Source: Annona cherimola (taxonomy: Eukaryota > Streptophyta > Magnoliopsida > Magnoliales > Annonaceae). Taken from it: a stretch of DNA of 64,000 nt. Made by a program: the position numbers and the translations under genes. The notes below the pieces were generated by a model, which was not told the DNA's origin, ran no database searches, and saw nothing but the letters and a program-made list of their open reading frames with translations. Position 1 is the stretch's first letter, and each line of letters begins with the position of its first letter. Shown one piece after another: positions 12,990 to 25,199 of the stretch. The stretch covers positions 47,292,012 through 47,356,011 of the forward strand of contig CM059971.1 in assembly GCA_030490835.1 (NCBI GenBank). The letters run 5' to 3'.

Positions 12990-13740
12990 ACAACGGATGA
13001 CGTTAAAGGCATTCATATCGAATCAAATGAATTGAGTTGGATAGAATGAACTTTGATTATTTAGAATAGTTTACAACTCAATCTAATTGACTTAATTTTA
13101 CAGTAATGTGAACGAGTAAACTTTAACGCATTCTAATAGATTCAAAACAACCGAATCGGAGGTAAGGAACTTCAATAAATAAGAACTAGCAACAATCCCT
13201 TAATTTCGTTTACATTCGAACGACAACGGAGGACGTTAAAGGCATTCAAATCGAATCAAATGCATTGAGTTTGATAGAATGAACTTTGATTATTTAGAAT
13301 AGTGTACAACTCAATCTAATTGACTTGATTTTACTGTAATGTGAACGAATAAACTTTAACGCATTCCAATAGATTCAAAACCACTGAATCGGAGGTAATG
13401 AACTTCAATAAATAAGAACTAGCAACAATCCCTTGATTTCGTTTACATTCGAACGACAACGGATGACGTTAAAGGCATTCAAATCGAATCAAATGAATTC
13501 AGTCAGATAGAATGAACTGTGATTATTTAGGATAGTGTACAACTCAATCTAATTGACTTAATTTGTCTGTAATGTAAACGAGTAAACTTTAACGCATTCC
13601 AATAGATTCAAAACAACCGAATCGGAGGTAATGAACTTCAATAAATAAGAACTAGCAACAATCCCTTGATTTCGTTTACATTCGAACGACAACGGATGAC
13701 GTTAAAGGCATTCAAATCGAATCAATTGAATTGAGTTGGA
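12990..13740 (+). repeat. Patch of G, E and F subtypes inside the second 43-monomer block
   Basis: The monomers here carry agtttacaac with ttttacagtaatg (G), an atcaaatgcattgagtttgatag tail, cttgattttactg with gaataaac and aaccactgaatcgg (E), and ggatagtgtac (F). The same run in the same order recurs at about 21.9-22.5, 27.3-27.8, 30.6-31.0 and 33.1-33.6 kb. The matching place in the first 43-monomer copy (about 3.0-3.5 kb) has different monomers, so this patch looks like a replacement of a few monomers in phase, by conversion or a double exchange. Confidence 0.7.
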
Positions 13741-15063
13741 TAGAATGAACTTTGATTATTTAGAATAGTGTACAACACAATCTAATTGGCTTAATTTGTC
13801 TGTAATGTGAACGAGTAAACTTTAACGCATTCCAATAGATTCAAAACAACCGAATCGGACGTAAGGAACTTCAATAAATAAGAACTAGCAACAATCCCTT
13901 GATTTCGTTTACATTCGAACGACAACGGATGACGTTAAAGGCATTCAAATCGAATCAAATGAATTGAGTTGGATAGAATGAACTTTGATTATTTAGAATA
14001 GTGTACACCTCAATCTAATTGACTTAATTTTACTGAAATGAGAACGAGTAAACTTTAATGCATTCTAATAGATTTAAAAAAACCAAATCGAACGTAAGGA
14101 ACTTTCAATAAATAAGAATTATCAACAATCCCTTGATTTTATTTACATTGGAATGATAACGAACGACCTTAAATGCATTGAAATTGAATCAAATGAATTC
14201 AGTCGGATAGAATGAACTTTGATTATTTAGAATAGTGTACAACTCAATCTAATTGACTTGATTTGACTGTAATGAGAACGAGTAAACTTTAACTCATTCT
14301 AATAGATTCAAAACAACCGAATCGGAAGTAAGGAACTTCAATAAATAAGAACTAGCAACAATCCCTTTATTTCGTTTGCATTGGAACGACAACGGATGAC
14401 GTTAAAGGCATTCAAATCGAATCAAATGAATTGAGTTGGATAGAATGAACTTTGATTATTTAGAATAGTGTACACCTCAATCTAATTGACTTAATTTTAC
14501 TGAAATGAGAACGAGTAAACTTTAACGCATTCTAATAGATTGAAAACAACCAAATCGAACGTAAGGAACTTTCAATAAAGAAGAATTAGCAACAATCCCT
14601 TGATTTCGTTTACATTCGAACGACAACGGATGACGTTAAAGGCATTCAAATCGAATCAATTGAATTCAGTCGGATAGAATGAACTTTGATTATTTAGAAT
14701 AGTGTACAACACAATCTAATTGGCTTAATTTGTCTGTAATGTGAACGAGTAAACTTTAACGCATTCCAATAGATTCAAAACAACCGAATCGGACGTAAGG
14801 AACTTCAATAAATAAGAACTAGCAACAATCCCTTTATTTCGTTTGCATTGAAACGACAACGGATGACGTTAAAGGCATTCAAATCGAATCAAATGAATTG
14901 AGTTGGATAGAATGAACTTTGATTATTTAGAATAGTGTACACCTCAATCTAATTGACTTAATTTTACTGAAATGAGAACGAGTAAACTTTAACGCATTCT
15001 AATAGATTGAAAACAACCAAATCGAACGTAAGGAACTTTCAATAAATAAGAATTAGCAACAAT

Positions 15064-17631
15064 CCCTTGATTTCGTTTACATTCGAACGACAACGGATGA
15101 CGTTAAAGGCATTCAAATCGAATCAATTGAATTGAGTTGGATAGAATGAACTTGGATTATTTAGAATAGTGTACAACACAATCTAATTGGCTTAATTTGT
15201 CTGTAATGTAAACGAGTAAACTTTAACGCATTCCAATAGATTCAAAACAACCGAATCGGACGTAAGGAACTTCAATAAATAAGAACTAGCAACAATCCCT
15301 TTATTTCGTTTGCATTGGAACGACAACGGATGACGTTAAAGGCATTCAAATCGAATCAAATGAATTGAGTTGGATAGAATGAACTTTGATTATTTAGAAT
15401 AGTGTACACCTCAATCTAATTGACTTAATTTTACTGAAATGAGAACGAGTAAACTTTAACGCATTCTAATAGATTGAAAACAACCAAATCGAACGTAAGG
15501 AACTTTCAATAAATAAGAATTAGCAACAATCCCTTGATTTCGTTTACATTCGAACGACAACGGATGACGTTAAAGGCATTCAAATCGAATCAATTGAATT
15601 GAGTTGGATAGAATGAACTTGGATTATTTAGAATAGTGTACAACACAATCTAATTGGCTTAATTTGTCTGTAATGTGAACGAGTAAACTTTAACGCATTC
15701 CAATAGATTCAAAACAACCGAATCGGACGTAAGGAACTTCAATAAATAAGAACTAGCAACAATCCCTTGATTTCGTTTACATTCGAACGACAACGGATGA
15801 CGTTAAAGGCATTCAAATCGAATCAAATGAATTGAGTTGGATAGAATGAACTTTGATTATTTAGAATAGTGTACACCTCAATCTAATTGACTTAATTTTA
15901 ATGAAATGAGAACGAGTAAACTTTAATGCATTCTAATAGATTTAAAAAAACCAAATCGAACGTAAGGAACTTTCAATAAATAAGAATTATCAACAATCCC
16001 TTGATTTTATTTACATTCGAATGATAACGAACGACCTTAAATGCATTGAAATTGAATCAAATGAATTCAGTCGGATAGAATGAACTTTGATTATTTAGAA
16101 TAGTGTACAACTCAATCTAATTGACTTGATTTGACTGTAATGAGAACGAGTAAACTTTAACGCATTCTAATAGATTCAAAACAACCGAATCGGAAGTAAG
16201 GACCTTCAATAAATAAGAACTAGCAACAATCCCTTTATTTCGTTTGCATTGGAACGACAACGGATGACGTTAAAGGCATTCAAATCGAATCAAATGAATT
16301 GAGTTGGATAGAATGAACTTTGATTATTTAGAATAGTGTACACCTCAATCTAATTGACTTAATTTTACTGAAATGAGAACGAGTAAACTTTAACGCATTC
16401 TAATAGATTGAAAACAACCAAATCGAACGTAAGGAACTTTCAATAAAGAAGAATTAGCAACAATCCCTTGATTTCGTTTACATTCGAACGACAACGGATG
16501 ACGTTAAAGGCATTCAAATCGAATCAATTGAATTGAGTTGGATAGAATGAACTTGGATTATTTAGAATAGTGTACAACACAATCTAATTGGCTTAATTTG
16601 TCTGTAATGTGAACGAGTAAACTTTAACGCATTCCAATAGATTCAAAACAACCGAATCGGACGTAAGGAACTTCAATAAATAAGAACTAGCAACAATCCC
16701 TTTATTTCGTTTGCATTGGAACGACAACGGATGACGTTAAAGGCATTCAAATCGAATCAAATGAATTGAGTTGGATAGAATGAACTTTGATTATTTAGAA
16801 TAGTGTACACCTCAATCTAATTGACTTAATTTTACTGAAATGAGAACGAGTAAACTTTAACGCATTCTAATAGATTGAAAACAACCAAATCGAACGTAAG
16901 GAACTTTCAATAAATAAGAATTAGCAACAATCCCTTGATTTCGTTTACATTCGAACGACAACGGATGACGTTAAAGGCATTCAAATCGAATCAATTGAAT
17001 TGAGTTGGATAGAATGAACTTGGATTATTTAGAATAGTGTACAACACAATCTAATTGGCTTAATTTGTCTGTAATGTGAACGAGTAAACTTTAACGCATT
17101 CCAATAGATTCAAAACAACCGAATCGGACGTAAGGAACTTCAATAAATAAGAACTAGCAACAATCCCTTGATTTCGTTTACATTCGAACGACAACGGATG
17201 ACGTTAAAGGCATTCAAATCGAATCAAATGAATTGAGTTGGATAGAATGAACTTTGATTATTTAGAATAGTGTACACCTCAATCTAATTGACTTAATTTT
17301 AATGAAATGAGAACGAGTAAACTTTAATGCATTCTAATAGATTTAAAAAAACCAAATCGAACGTAAGGAACTTTCAATAAATAAAAATTATCAACAATCC
17401 CTTGATTTTATTTACATTCGAATGATAACGAACGACCTTAAATGCATTGAAATTGAATCAAATGAATTCAGTCGGATAGAATGAACTTTGATTATTTAGA
17501 ATAGTGTACAACTCAATCTAATTGACTTGATTTGACTGTAATGAGAACGAGTAAACTTTAACGCATTCTAATAGATTCAAAACAACCGAATCGGAAGTAA
17601 GGAACTTCAATAAATAAGAACTAGCAACAAT
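15064..17631 (+). repeat. 11-monomer tandem duplication, left copy (2,568 bp)
   Basis: Private variants here recur exactly 2,568 bases on: ggaccttcaataa at 16,201 and 18,769, aaagaag at 16,445 and 19,013, the B' marker ttaatg at 15,898 and 18,466, and aaaaattatc at about 17,384 and 19,951. The unit is 6 + 5 monomers, one full B'-C-B-A-B-A and one that has lost a monomer at about 17.64 kb. Confidence 0.85.
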
Positions 17632-20199
17632 CCCTTAATTTCGTTTACATTCGAACGACAACGGATGACGTTAAAGGCATTCAAATCGAATCAATTGAAT
17701 TGAGTTGGATAGAATGAACTTGGATTATTTAGAATAGTGTACAACACAATCTAATTGGCTTAATTTGTCTGTAATGTGAACGAGTAAACTTTAACGCATT
17801 CCAATAGATTCAAAACAACCGAATCGGACGTAAGGAACTTCAATAAATAAGAACTAGCAACAATCCCTTTATTTCGTTTGCATTGGAACGACAACGGATG
17901 ACGTTAAAGGCATTCAAATCGAATCAAATGAATTGAGTTGGATAGAATGAACTTTGATTATTTAGAATAGTGTACACCTCAATCTAATTGACTTAATTTT
18001 ACTGAAATGAGAACGAGTAAACTTTAACGCATTCTAATAGATTGAAAACAACCAAATCGAACGTAAGGAACTTTCAATAAATAAGAATTAGCAACAATCC
18101 CTTGATTTCGTTTACATTCGAACGACAACGGATGACGTTAAAGGCATTCAAATCGAATCAATTGAATTGAGTTGGATAGAATGAACTTGGATTATTTAGA
18201 ATAGTGTACAACACAATCTAATTGGCTTAATTTGTCTGTAATGTGAACGAGTAAACTTTAACGCATTCCAATAGATTCAAAACAACCGAATCGGACGTAA
18301 GGAACTTCAATAAATAAGAACTAGCAACAATCCCTTGATTTCGTTTACATTCGAACGACAACGGATGACGTTAAAGGCATTCAAATCGAATCAAATGAAT
18401 TGAGTTGGATAGAATGAACTTTGATTATTTAGAATAGTGTACACCTCAATCTAATTGACTTAATTTTAATGAAATGAGAACGAGTAAACTTTAATGCATT
18501 CTAATAGATTTAAAAAAACCAAATCGAACGTAAGGAACTTTCAATAAATAAGAATTATCAACAATCCCTTGATTTTATTTACATTCGAATGATAACGAAC
18601 GACCTTAAATGCATTGAAATTGAATCAAATGAATTCAGTCGGATAGAATGAACTTTGATTATTTAGAATAGTGTACAACTCAATCTAATTGACTTGATTT
18701 GACTGTAATGAGAACGAGTAAACTTTAACGCATTCTAATAGATTCAAAACAACCGAATCGGAAGTAAGGACCTTCAATAAATAAGAACTAGCAACAATCC
18801 CTTTATTTCGTTTGCATTGGAACGACAACGGATGACGTTAAAGGCATTCAAATCGAATCAAATGAATTGAGTTGGATAGAATGAACTTTGATTATTTAGA
18901 ATAGTGTACACCTCAATCTAATTGACTTAATTTTACTGAAATGAGAACGAGTAAACTTTAACGCATTCTAATAGATTGAAAACAACCAAATCGAACGTAA
19001 GGAACTTTCAATAAAGAAGAATTAGCAACAATCCCTTGATTTCGTTTACATTCGAACGACAACGGATGACGTTAAAGGCATTCAAATCGAATCAATTGAA
19101 TTGAGTTGGATAGAATGAACTTGGATTATTTAGAATAGTGTACAACACAATCTAATTGGCTTAATTTGTCTGTAATGTGAACGAGTAAACTTTAACGCAT
19201 TCCAATAGATTCAAAACAACCGAATCGGACGTAAGGAACTTCAATAAATAAGAACTAGCAACAATCCCTTTATTTCGTTTGCATTGGAACGACAACGGAT
19301 GACGTTAAAGGCATTCAAATCGAATCAAATGAATTGAGTTGGATAGAATGAACTTTGATTATTTAGAATAGTGTACACCTCAATCTAATTGACTTAATTT
19401 TACTGAAATGAGAACGAGTAAACTTTAACGCATTCTAATAGATTGAAAACAACCAAATCGAACGTAAGGAACTTTCAATAAATAAGAATTAGCAACAATC
19501 CCTTGATTTCGTTTACATTCGAACGACAACGGATGACGTTAAAGGCATTCAAATCGAATCAATTGAATTGAGTTGGATAGAATGAACTTGGATTATTTAG
19601 AATAGTGTACAACACAATCTAATTGGCTTAATTTGTCTGTAATGTGAACGAGTAAACTTTAACGCATTCCAATAGATTCAAAACAACCGAATCGGACGTA
19701 AGGAACTTCAATAAATAAGAACTAGCAACAATCCCTTGATTTCGTTTACATTCGAACGACAACGGATGACGTTAAAGGCATTCAAATCGAATCAAATGAA
19801 TTGAGTTGGATAGAATGAACTTTGATTATTTAGAATAGTGTACACCTCAATCTAATTGACTTAATTTTAATGAAATGAGAACGAGTAAACTTTAATGCAT
19901 TCTAATAGATTTAAAAAAACCAAATCGAACGTAAGGAACTTTCAATAAATAAAAATTATCAACAATCCCTTGATTTTATTTACATTCGAATGATAACGAA
20001 CGACCTTAAATGCATTGAAATTGAATCAAATGAATTCAGTCGGATAGAATGAACTTTGATTATTTAGAATAGTGTACAACTCAATCTAATTGACTTGATT
20101 TGACTGTAATGAGAACGAGTAAACTTTAACGCATTCTAATAGATTCAAAACAACCGAATCGGAAGTAAGGAACTTCAATAAATAAGAACTAGCAACAAT
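17632..20199 (+). repeat. 11-monomer tandem duplication, right copy (2,568 bp)
   Basis: This copy directly follows the left one. The hybrid monomer made of a C-type start and a cccttaatttcg second half lies at 17,631 and again at 20,199, and the two copies diverge immediately after, where one reads ggatgacg and the other ggaggacg. Shared private variants in both copies show that the duplication is recent compared with the spread of the 6-mer unit. Confidence 0.82.
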
Positions 20200-23100
20200 C
20201 CCTTAATTTCGTTTACATTCGAACGACAACGGAGGACGTTAAAGGTATTCAAATCGAATCAAATGCATTGAGTTGGATAGAATGAACTTTGATTATTTAG
20301 AATAGTGTACAACTCAATCTAATTGACTTGATTTTACTGTAATGTGAACGAATAAACTTTAACGCATTCCAATAGATTTAAAACAACCGAATCGGAGGTA
20401 AGAAACTTCAATAAATAAGAACTAGCAACAATCCCTTGATTTCGTTTACATTCGAACGACAACGGATGACGTTAAAGGCATTCAAATCGAATCAAATGAA
20501 TTCAGTCGGATAGAATGAACTGTGATTATTTAGGATAGTGTACAACTCAATCTAATTGACTTAATTTGTCTGTAATGTGAACGAGTAAACTTTAACGCAT
20601 TCCAATAGATTCAAAACAACCGAATCGTACGTAAGGAACCTCAATAAATAAGAACTAGCAACAATCCCTTGATTTCGTTTACATTCGAACCACAACGGAT
20701 GACGTTAAAGGCATTCAAATCGAATCAAATGAATTGAGTTGGATAGAATGAACTTTGATTATTTAGAATAGTGTACACCTCAATCTAATTGACTTAATTT
20801 TACTGAAATGAGAACGAGTAAACTTTAACGCATTCTAATAGATTCAAAACAACCAAATCGAACGTAAGGAACTTTCAATAAATAAGAATTAACAACAATC
20901 CCTTGATTTTATTTACATTCGAATGATAACGAACGATCTTAAAAGCATTGAAATTGAATCAAATGAATTCAGTCGGATAGAATGAACTTTGATTATTTAG
21001 AATAGTGTACAACTCAATCTAATTGACTTGATTTGACTGTAATGAGAACGAGTAAACTTTAACGCATTCTAATAGATTCAAAACAACCGAATCGGAAGTA
21101 AGGAACTTCAATAAATAAGAACTAGCAACAATCCCTTGATTTCGTTTACATTCGAATGATAACGAACGACCTTAAAAGCATTGAAATTGAATTAAATGAA
21201 TTCAGTCGGATAGAATGAACTTTGATTATTTAGAATAGTGTACAACTCAATCTAATTGACTTGATTTGACTGTAATGAGAACGAGTAAACTTTAACGCAT
21301 TCTAATAGATTCAAAACAACCGAATCGGAAGTAAGGAACTTCAATAAATAAGAACTAGCAACAATCCCTTAATTTCGTTTACATTCGAACGACAACGGAG
21401 GACGTTAAAGGCATTCAAATCGAATCAAATGCATTGAGTTGGATAGAATGAACTTTGATTATTTAGAATAGTGTACAACTCAATCTAATTGACTTGATTT
21501 TACTGTAATGTGAACGAATAAACTTTAACGCATTCCAATAGATTTAAAACAACCGAATCGGAGGTAAGAAACTTCAATAAATAAGAACTAGCAACAATCC
21601 CTTGATTTCGTTTACATTCGAACGACAACGGATGACGTTAAAGACATTCAAATCGAATCAAATGAATTCAGTCGGATAGAATGAACTGTGATTATTTAGG
21701 ATAGTGTACAACTCAATCTAATTGACTTAATTTGTCTGTAATGTGTACGAGTAAACTTTAACGCATTCCAATAGATTCAAAACAACCGAATCGTACGTAA
21801 GGAAATTCAATAAATAAGAACTAGCAACAATCCCTTGATTTCGTTTACATTCGAACGACAACGGATGACGTTAAAGGCATTCAAATCGAATCAAATGAAT
21901 TGAGTTGGATAGAATGAACTTTGATTATTTAGAATAGTTTACAACTCAATCTAATTGACTTAATTTTACAGTAATGTGAACGAGTAAACTTTAACGCATT
22001 CTAATAGATTCAAAACAACCGAATCGGAGGTAAGGAACTTCAATAAATAAGAACTAGCAACAATCCCTTAATTTCGTTTACATTCGAACGACAACGGAGG
22101 ACGTTAAAGGCATTCAAATCGAATCAAATGCATTGAGTTTGATAGAATGAACTTTGATTATTTAGAATAGTGTACAACTCAATCTAATTGACTTGATTTT
22201 ACTGTAATGTGAACGAATAAACTTTAACGCATTCCAATAGATTCAAAACCACTGAATCGGAGGTAATGAACTTCAATAAATAAGAACTAGCAACAATCCC
22301 TTGATTTCGTTTACATTCGAACGACAACGGATGACGTTAAAGGCATTCAAATCGAATCAAATGAATTCAGTCGGATAGAATGAACTGTGATTATTTAGGA
22401 TAGTGTACAACTCAATCTAATTGACTTAATTTGTCTGTAATGTGAACGAGTAAACTTTAACGCATTCCAATAGATTCAAAACAACCGAATCGGAGGTAAG
22501 GAACTTCAATAAATAAGAACTAGCAACAATCCCTTGATTTCGTTTGCATTCGAACGACAACGGATGACGTTAAAGGCATTCATATCGAATCAAATGAATT
22601 GAGTTGGATAGAATGAACTTTGATTATTTAGAATAGTGTACAACTCAATCTAATTGACTTAGTTTTACAGTAATGTGAACGAGTAAACTTTAACGCATTC
22701 TAATAGATTCAAAACATCCGAATCGGAGGTAAGGAACTTCAATAAATAAGAACTAGCAACAATCCCTTAATTTCGTTTACATTCGAACGACAACGGAGGA
22801 CGTTAAAGGTATTCAAATCGAATCAAATGCATTAAGTTGGATAGAATGAACTTTGATTATTTAGAATAGTGTACAACTCAATCTAATTGACTTGATTTTA
22901 CTGTAATGTGAACGAATAAACTTTAACGCATTCCAATAGATTTAAAACAACCGAATCGGAGGTAAGAAACTTCAATAAATAAGAACTAGCAACAATCCCT
23001 TGATTTCGTTTACATTCGAACGACAACGGATGACGTTAAAGGCATTCAAATCGAATCAAATGAATTCAGTCGGATAGAATGAACTGTGATTATTTAGGAT

Positions 23101-24984
23101 AGTGTACAACTCAATCTAATTGACTTAATTTGTCTGTAATGTGAACGAGTAAACTTTAACGCATTCCAATAGATTCAAAACAACCGAATCGTACGTAAGG
23201 AACTTCAATAAATAAGAACTAGCAACAATCCCTTGATTTCGTTTACATTCGAACCACAACGGATGACGTTAAAGGCATTCAAATCGAATCAAATGAATTG
23301 AGTTGGATAGAATGAACTTTGATTATTTAGAATAGTGTACACCTCAATCTAATTGACTTAATTTTACTGAAATGAGAACGAGTAAACTTTAATGCATTCT
23401 AATAGATTTAAAAAAACCAAATCGAACGTAAGGAACTTTCAATAAATAAAAATTATCAACAATCCCTTGATTTTATTTACATTCGAATGATAACGAACGA
23501 CCTTAAATGCATTGAAATTGAATCAAATGAATTCAGTCGGATAGAATGAACTTTGATTATTTAGAATAGTGTACAACTCAATCTAATTGACTTGATTTGA
23601 CTGTAATGAGAACGAGTAAACTTTAACGCATTCTAATAGATTCAAAACAACCGAATCGGAAGTAAGGAACTTCAATAAATAAGAACTAGCAACAATCCCT
23701 TAATTTCGTTTACATTCGAACGACAACGGAGGACGTTAAAGGTATTCAAATCGAATCAAATGCATTGAGTTGGATAGAATGAACTTTGATTATTTAGAAT
23801 AGTGTACAACTCAATCTAATTGACTTGATTTTAATGAAATGAGAACGAGTAAACTTTAATGCATTCTAATAGATTTAAAAAAACCAAATCGAACGTAAGG
23901 AACTTTCAATAAATAAAAATTATCAACAATCCCTTGATTTTATTTACATTCGAATGATAACGAACGACCTTAAATGCATTGAAATTGAATCAAATGAATT
24001 CAGTCGGATAGAATGAACTTTGATTATTTAGAATAGTGTACAACTCAATCTAATTGACTTGATTTGACTGTAATGAGAACGAGTAAACTTTAACGCATTC
24101 TAATAGATTCAAAACAACCGAATCGGAAGTAAGGAACTTCAATAAATAAGAACTAGCAACAATCCCTTAATTTCGTTTACATTCGAACGACAACGGAGGA
24201 CGTTAAAGGTATTCAAATCGAATCAAATGCATTGAGTTGGATAGAATGAACTTTGATTATTTAGAATAGTGTACAACTCAATCTAATTGACTTGATTTTA
24301 CTGTAATGTGAACGAATAAACTTTAACGCATTCCAATAGATTTAAAACAACCGAATCGGAGGTAAGAAACTTCAATAAATAAGAACTAGCAACAATCCCT
24401 TGATTTCGTTTACATTCGAACGACAACGGATGACGTTAAAGGCATTCAAATCGAATCAAATGAATTCAGTCGGATAGAATGAACTGTGATTATTTAGGAT
24501 AGTGTACAACTCAATCTAATTGACTTAATTTGTCTGTAATGTGAACGAGTAAACTTTAACGCATTCCAATAGATTCAAAACAACCGAATCGTACGTAAGG
24601 AACCTCAATAAATAAGAACTAGCAACAATCCCTTGATTTCGTTTACATTCGAACCACAACGGATGACGTTAAAGGCATTCAAATCGAATCAAATGAATTG
24701 AGTTGGATAGAATGAACTTTGATTATTTAGAATAGTGTACACCTCAATCTAATTGACTTAATTTTACTGAAATGAGAACGAGTAAACTTTAATGCATTCT
24801 AATAGATTTAAAAAAACCAAATCGAACGTAAGGAACTTTCAATAAATAAAAATTATCAACAATCCCTTGATTTTATTTACATTCGAATGATAACGAACGA
24901 CCTTAAATGCATTGAAATTGAATCAAATGAATTCAGTCGGATAGAATGAACTTTGATTATTTAGAATAGTGTACAACTCAATCT
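19620..24984 (+). repeat. 23-monomer block, first copy (5,364-bp unit)
   Basis: Markers recur 5,364 bases to the right: B' ttaatg at 19,867 and 25,231, gaacgatctt at 20,931 and 26,295, aagacattca at 21,641 and 27,005, and agttttacag at 22,661 and 28,025. The unit is 23 monomers. It brings in the E, F and G subtypes as regular members. The matched part runs to about 23.39 kb; the last 1.6 kb is a set of short local duplications offset by about 1,400 bases. Confidence 0.8.
23801..24034 (+). repeat. Hybrid monomer: E start joined to B' body
   Basis: This monomer begins acaactcaatc...gacttgatttt like subtype E but continues with taatgaaatgag, the aatgcattc word and the A-rich tract of B'. The switch lies between about 23,828 and 23,834, inside bases shared by both parents, so the monomer keeps its length and phase. 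This is what an exchange between two misaligned monomers would leave. Confidence 0.75.
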
Positions 24985-25199
24985 AATTGGCTTAATTTGT
25001 CTGTAATGTGAACGAGTAAACTTTAACGCATTCCAATAGATTCAAAACAACCGAATCGGACGTAAGGAACTTCAATAAATAAGAACTAGCAACAATCCCT
25101 TGATTTCGTTTACATTCGAACGACAACGGATGACGTTAAAGGCATTCAAATCGAATCAAATGAATTGAGTTGGATAGAATGAACTTTGATTATTTAGAA
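24967..25199 (+). repeat. Hybrid monomer: C/E start joined to A body
   Basis: The start reads acaactcaatc, as in C, E or F, and then ctaattggcttaatttgtctg, which is the mark of subtype A. The switch at about 24,980-24,990 is also the left edge of the second 5,364-bp copy, so this monomer is the junction of that duplication. Confidence 0.78.

Larger units (their letters stand above)
12110..20200 (+). repeat. 43-monomer block, second copy (partial)
   Basis: This stretch repeats about 2.1-10.3 kb at an offset of 10,037, dropping to 9,803 (one monomer fewer) to the right of about 17.64 kb, as shown by the B' marker at 8,663 and 18,466 and at 10,064 and 19,867. The copy is cut off at about 20.2 kb, where cccttaatttcg replaces ccctttatttcg. 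Between about 13.0 and 13.56 kb it holds subtypes G, E and F, which are not in the first copy and become common after 20 kb. Confidence 0.78.
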
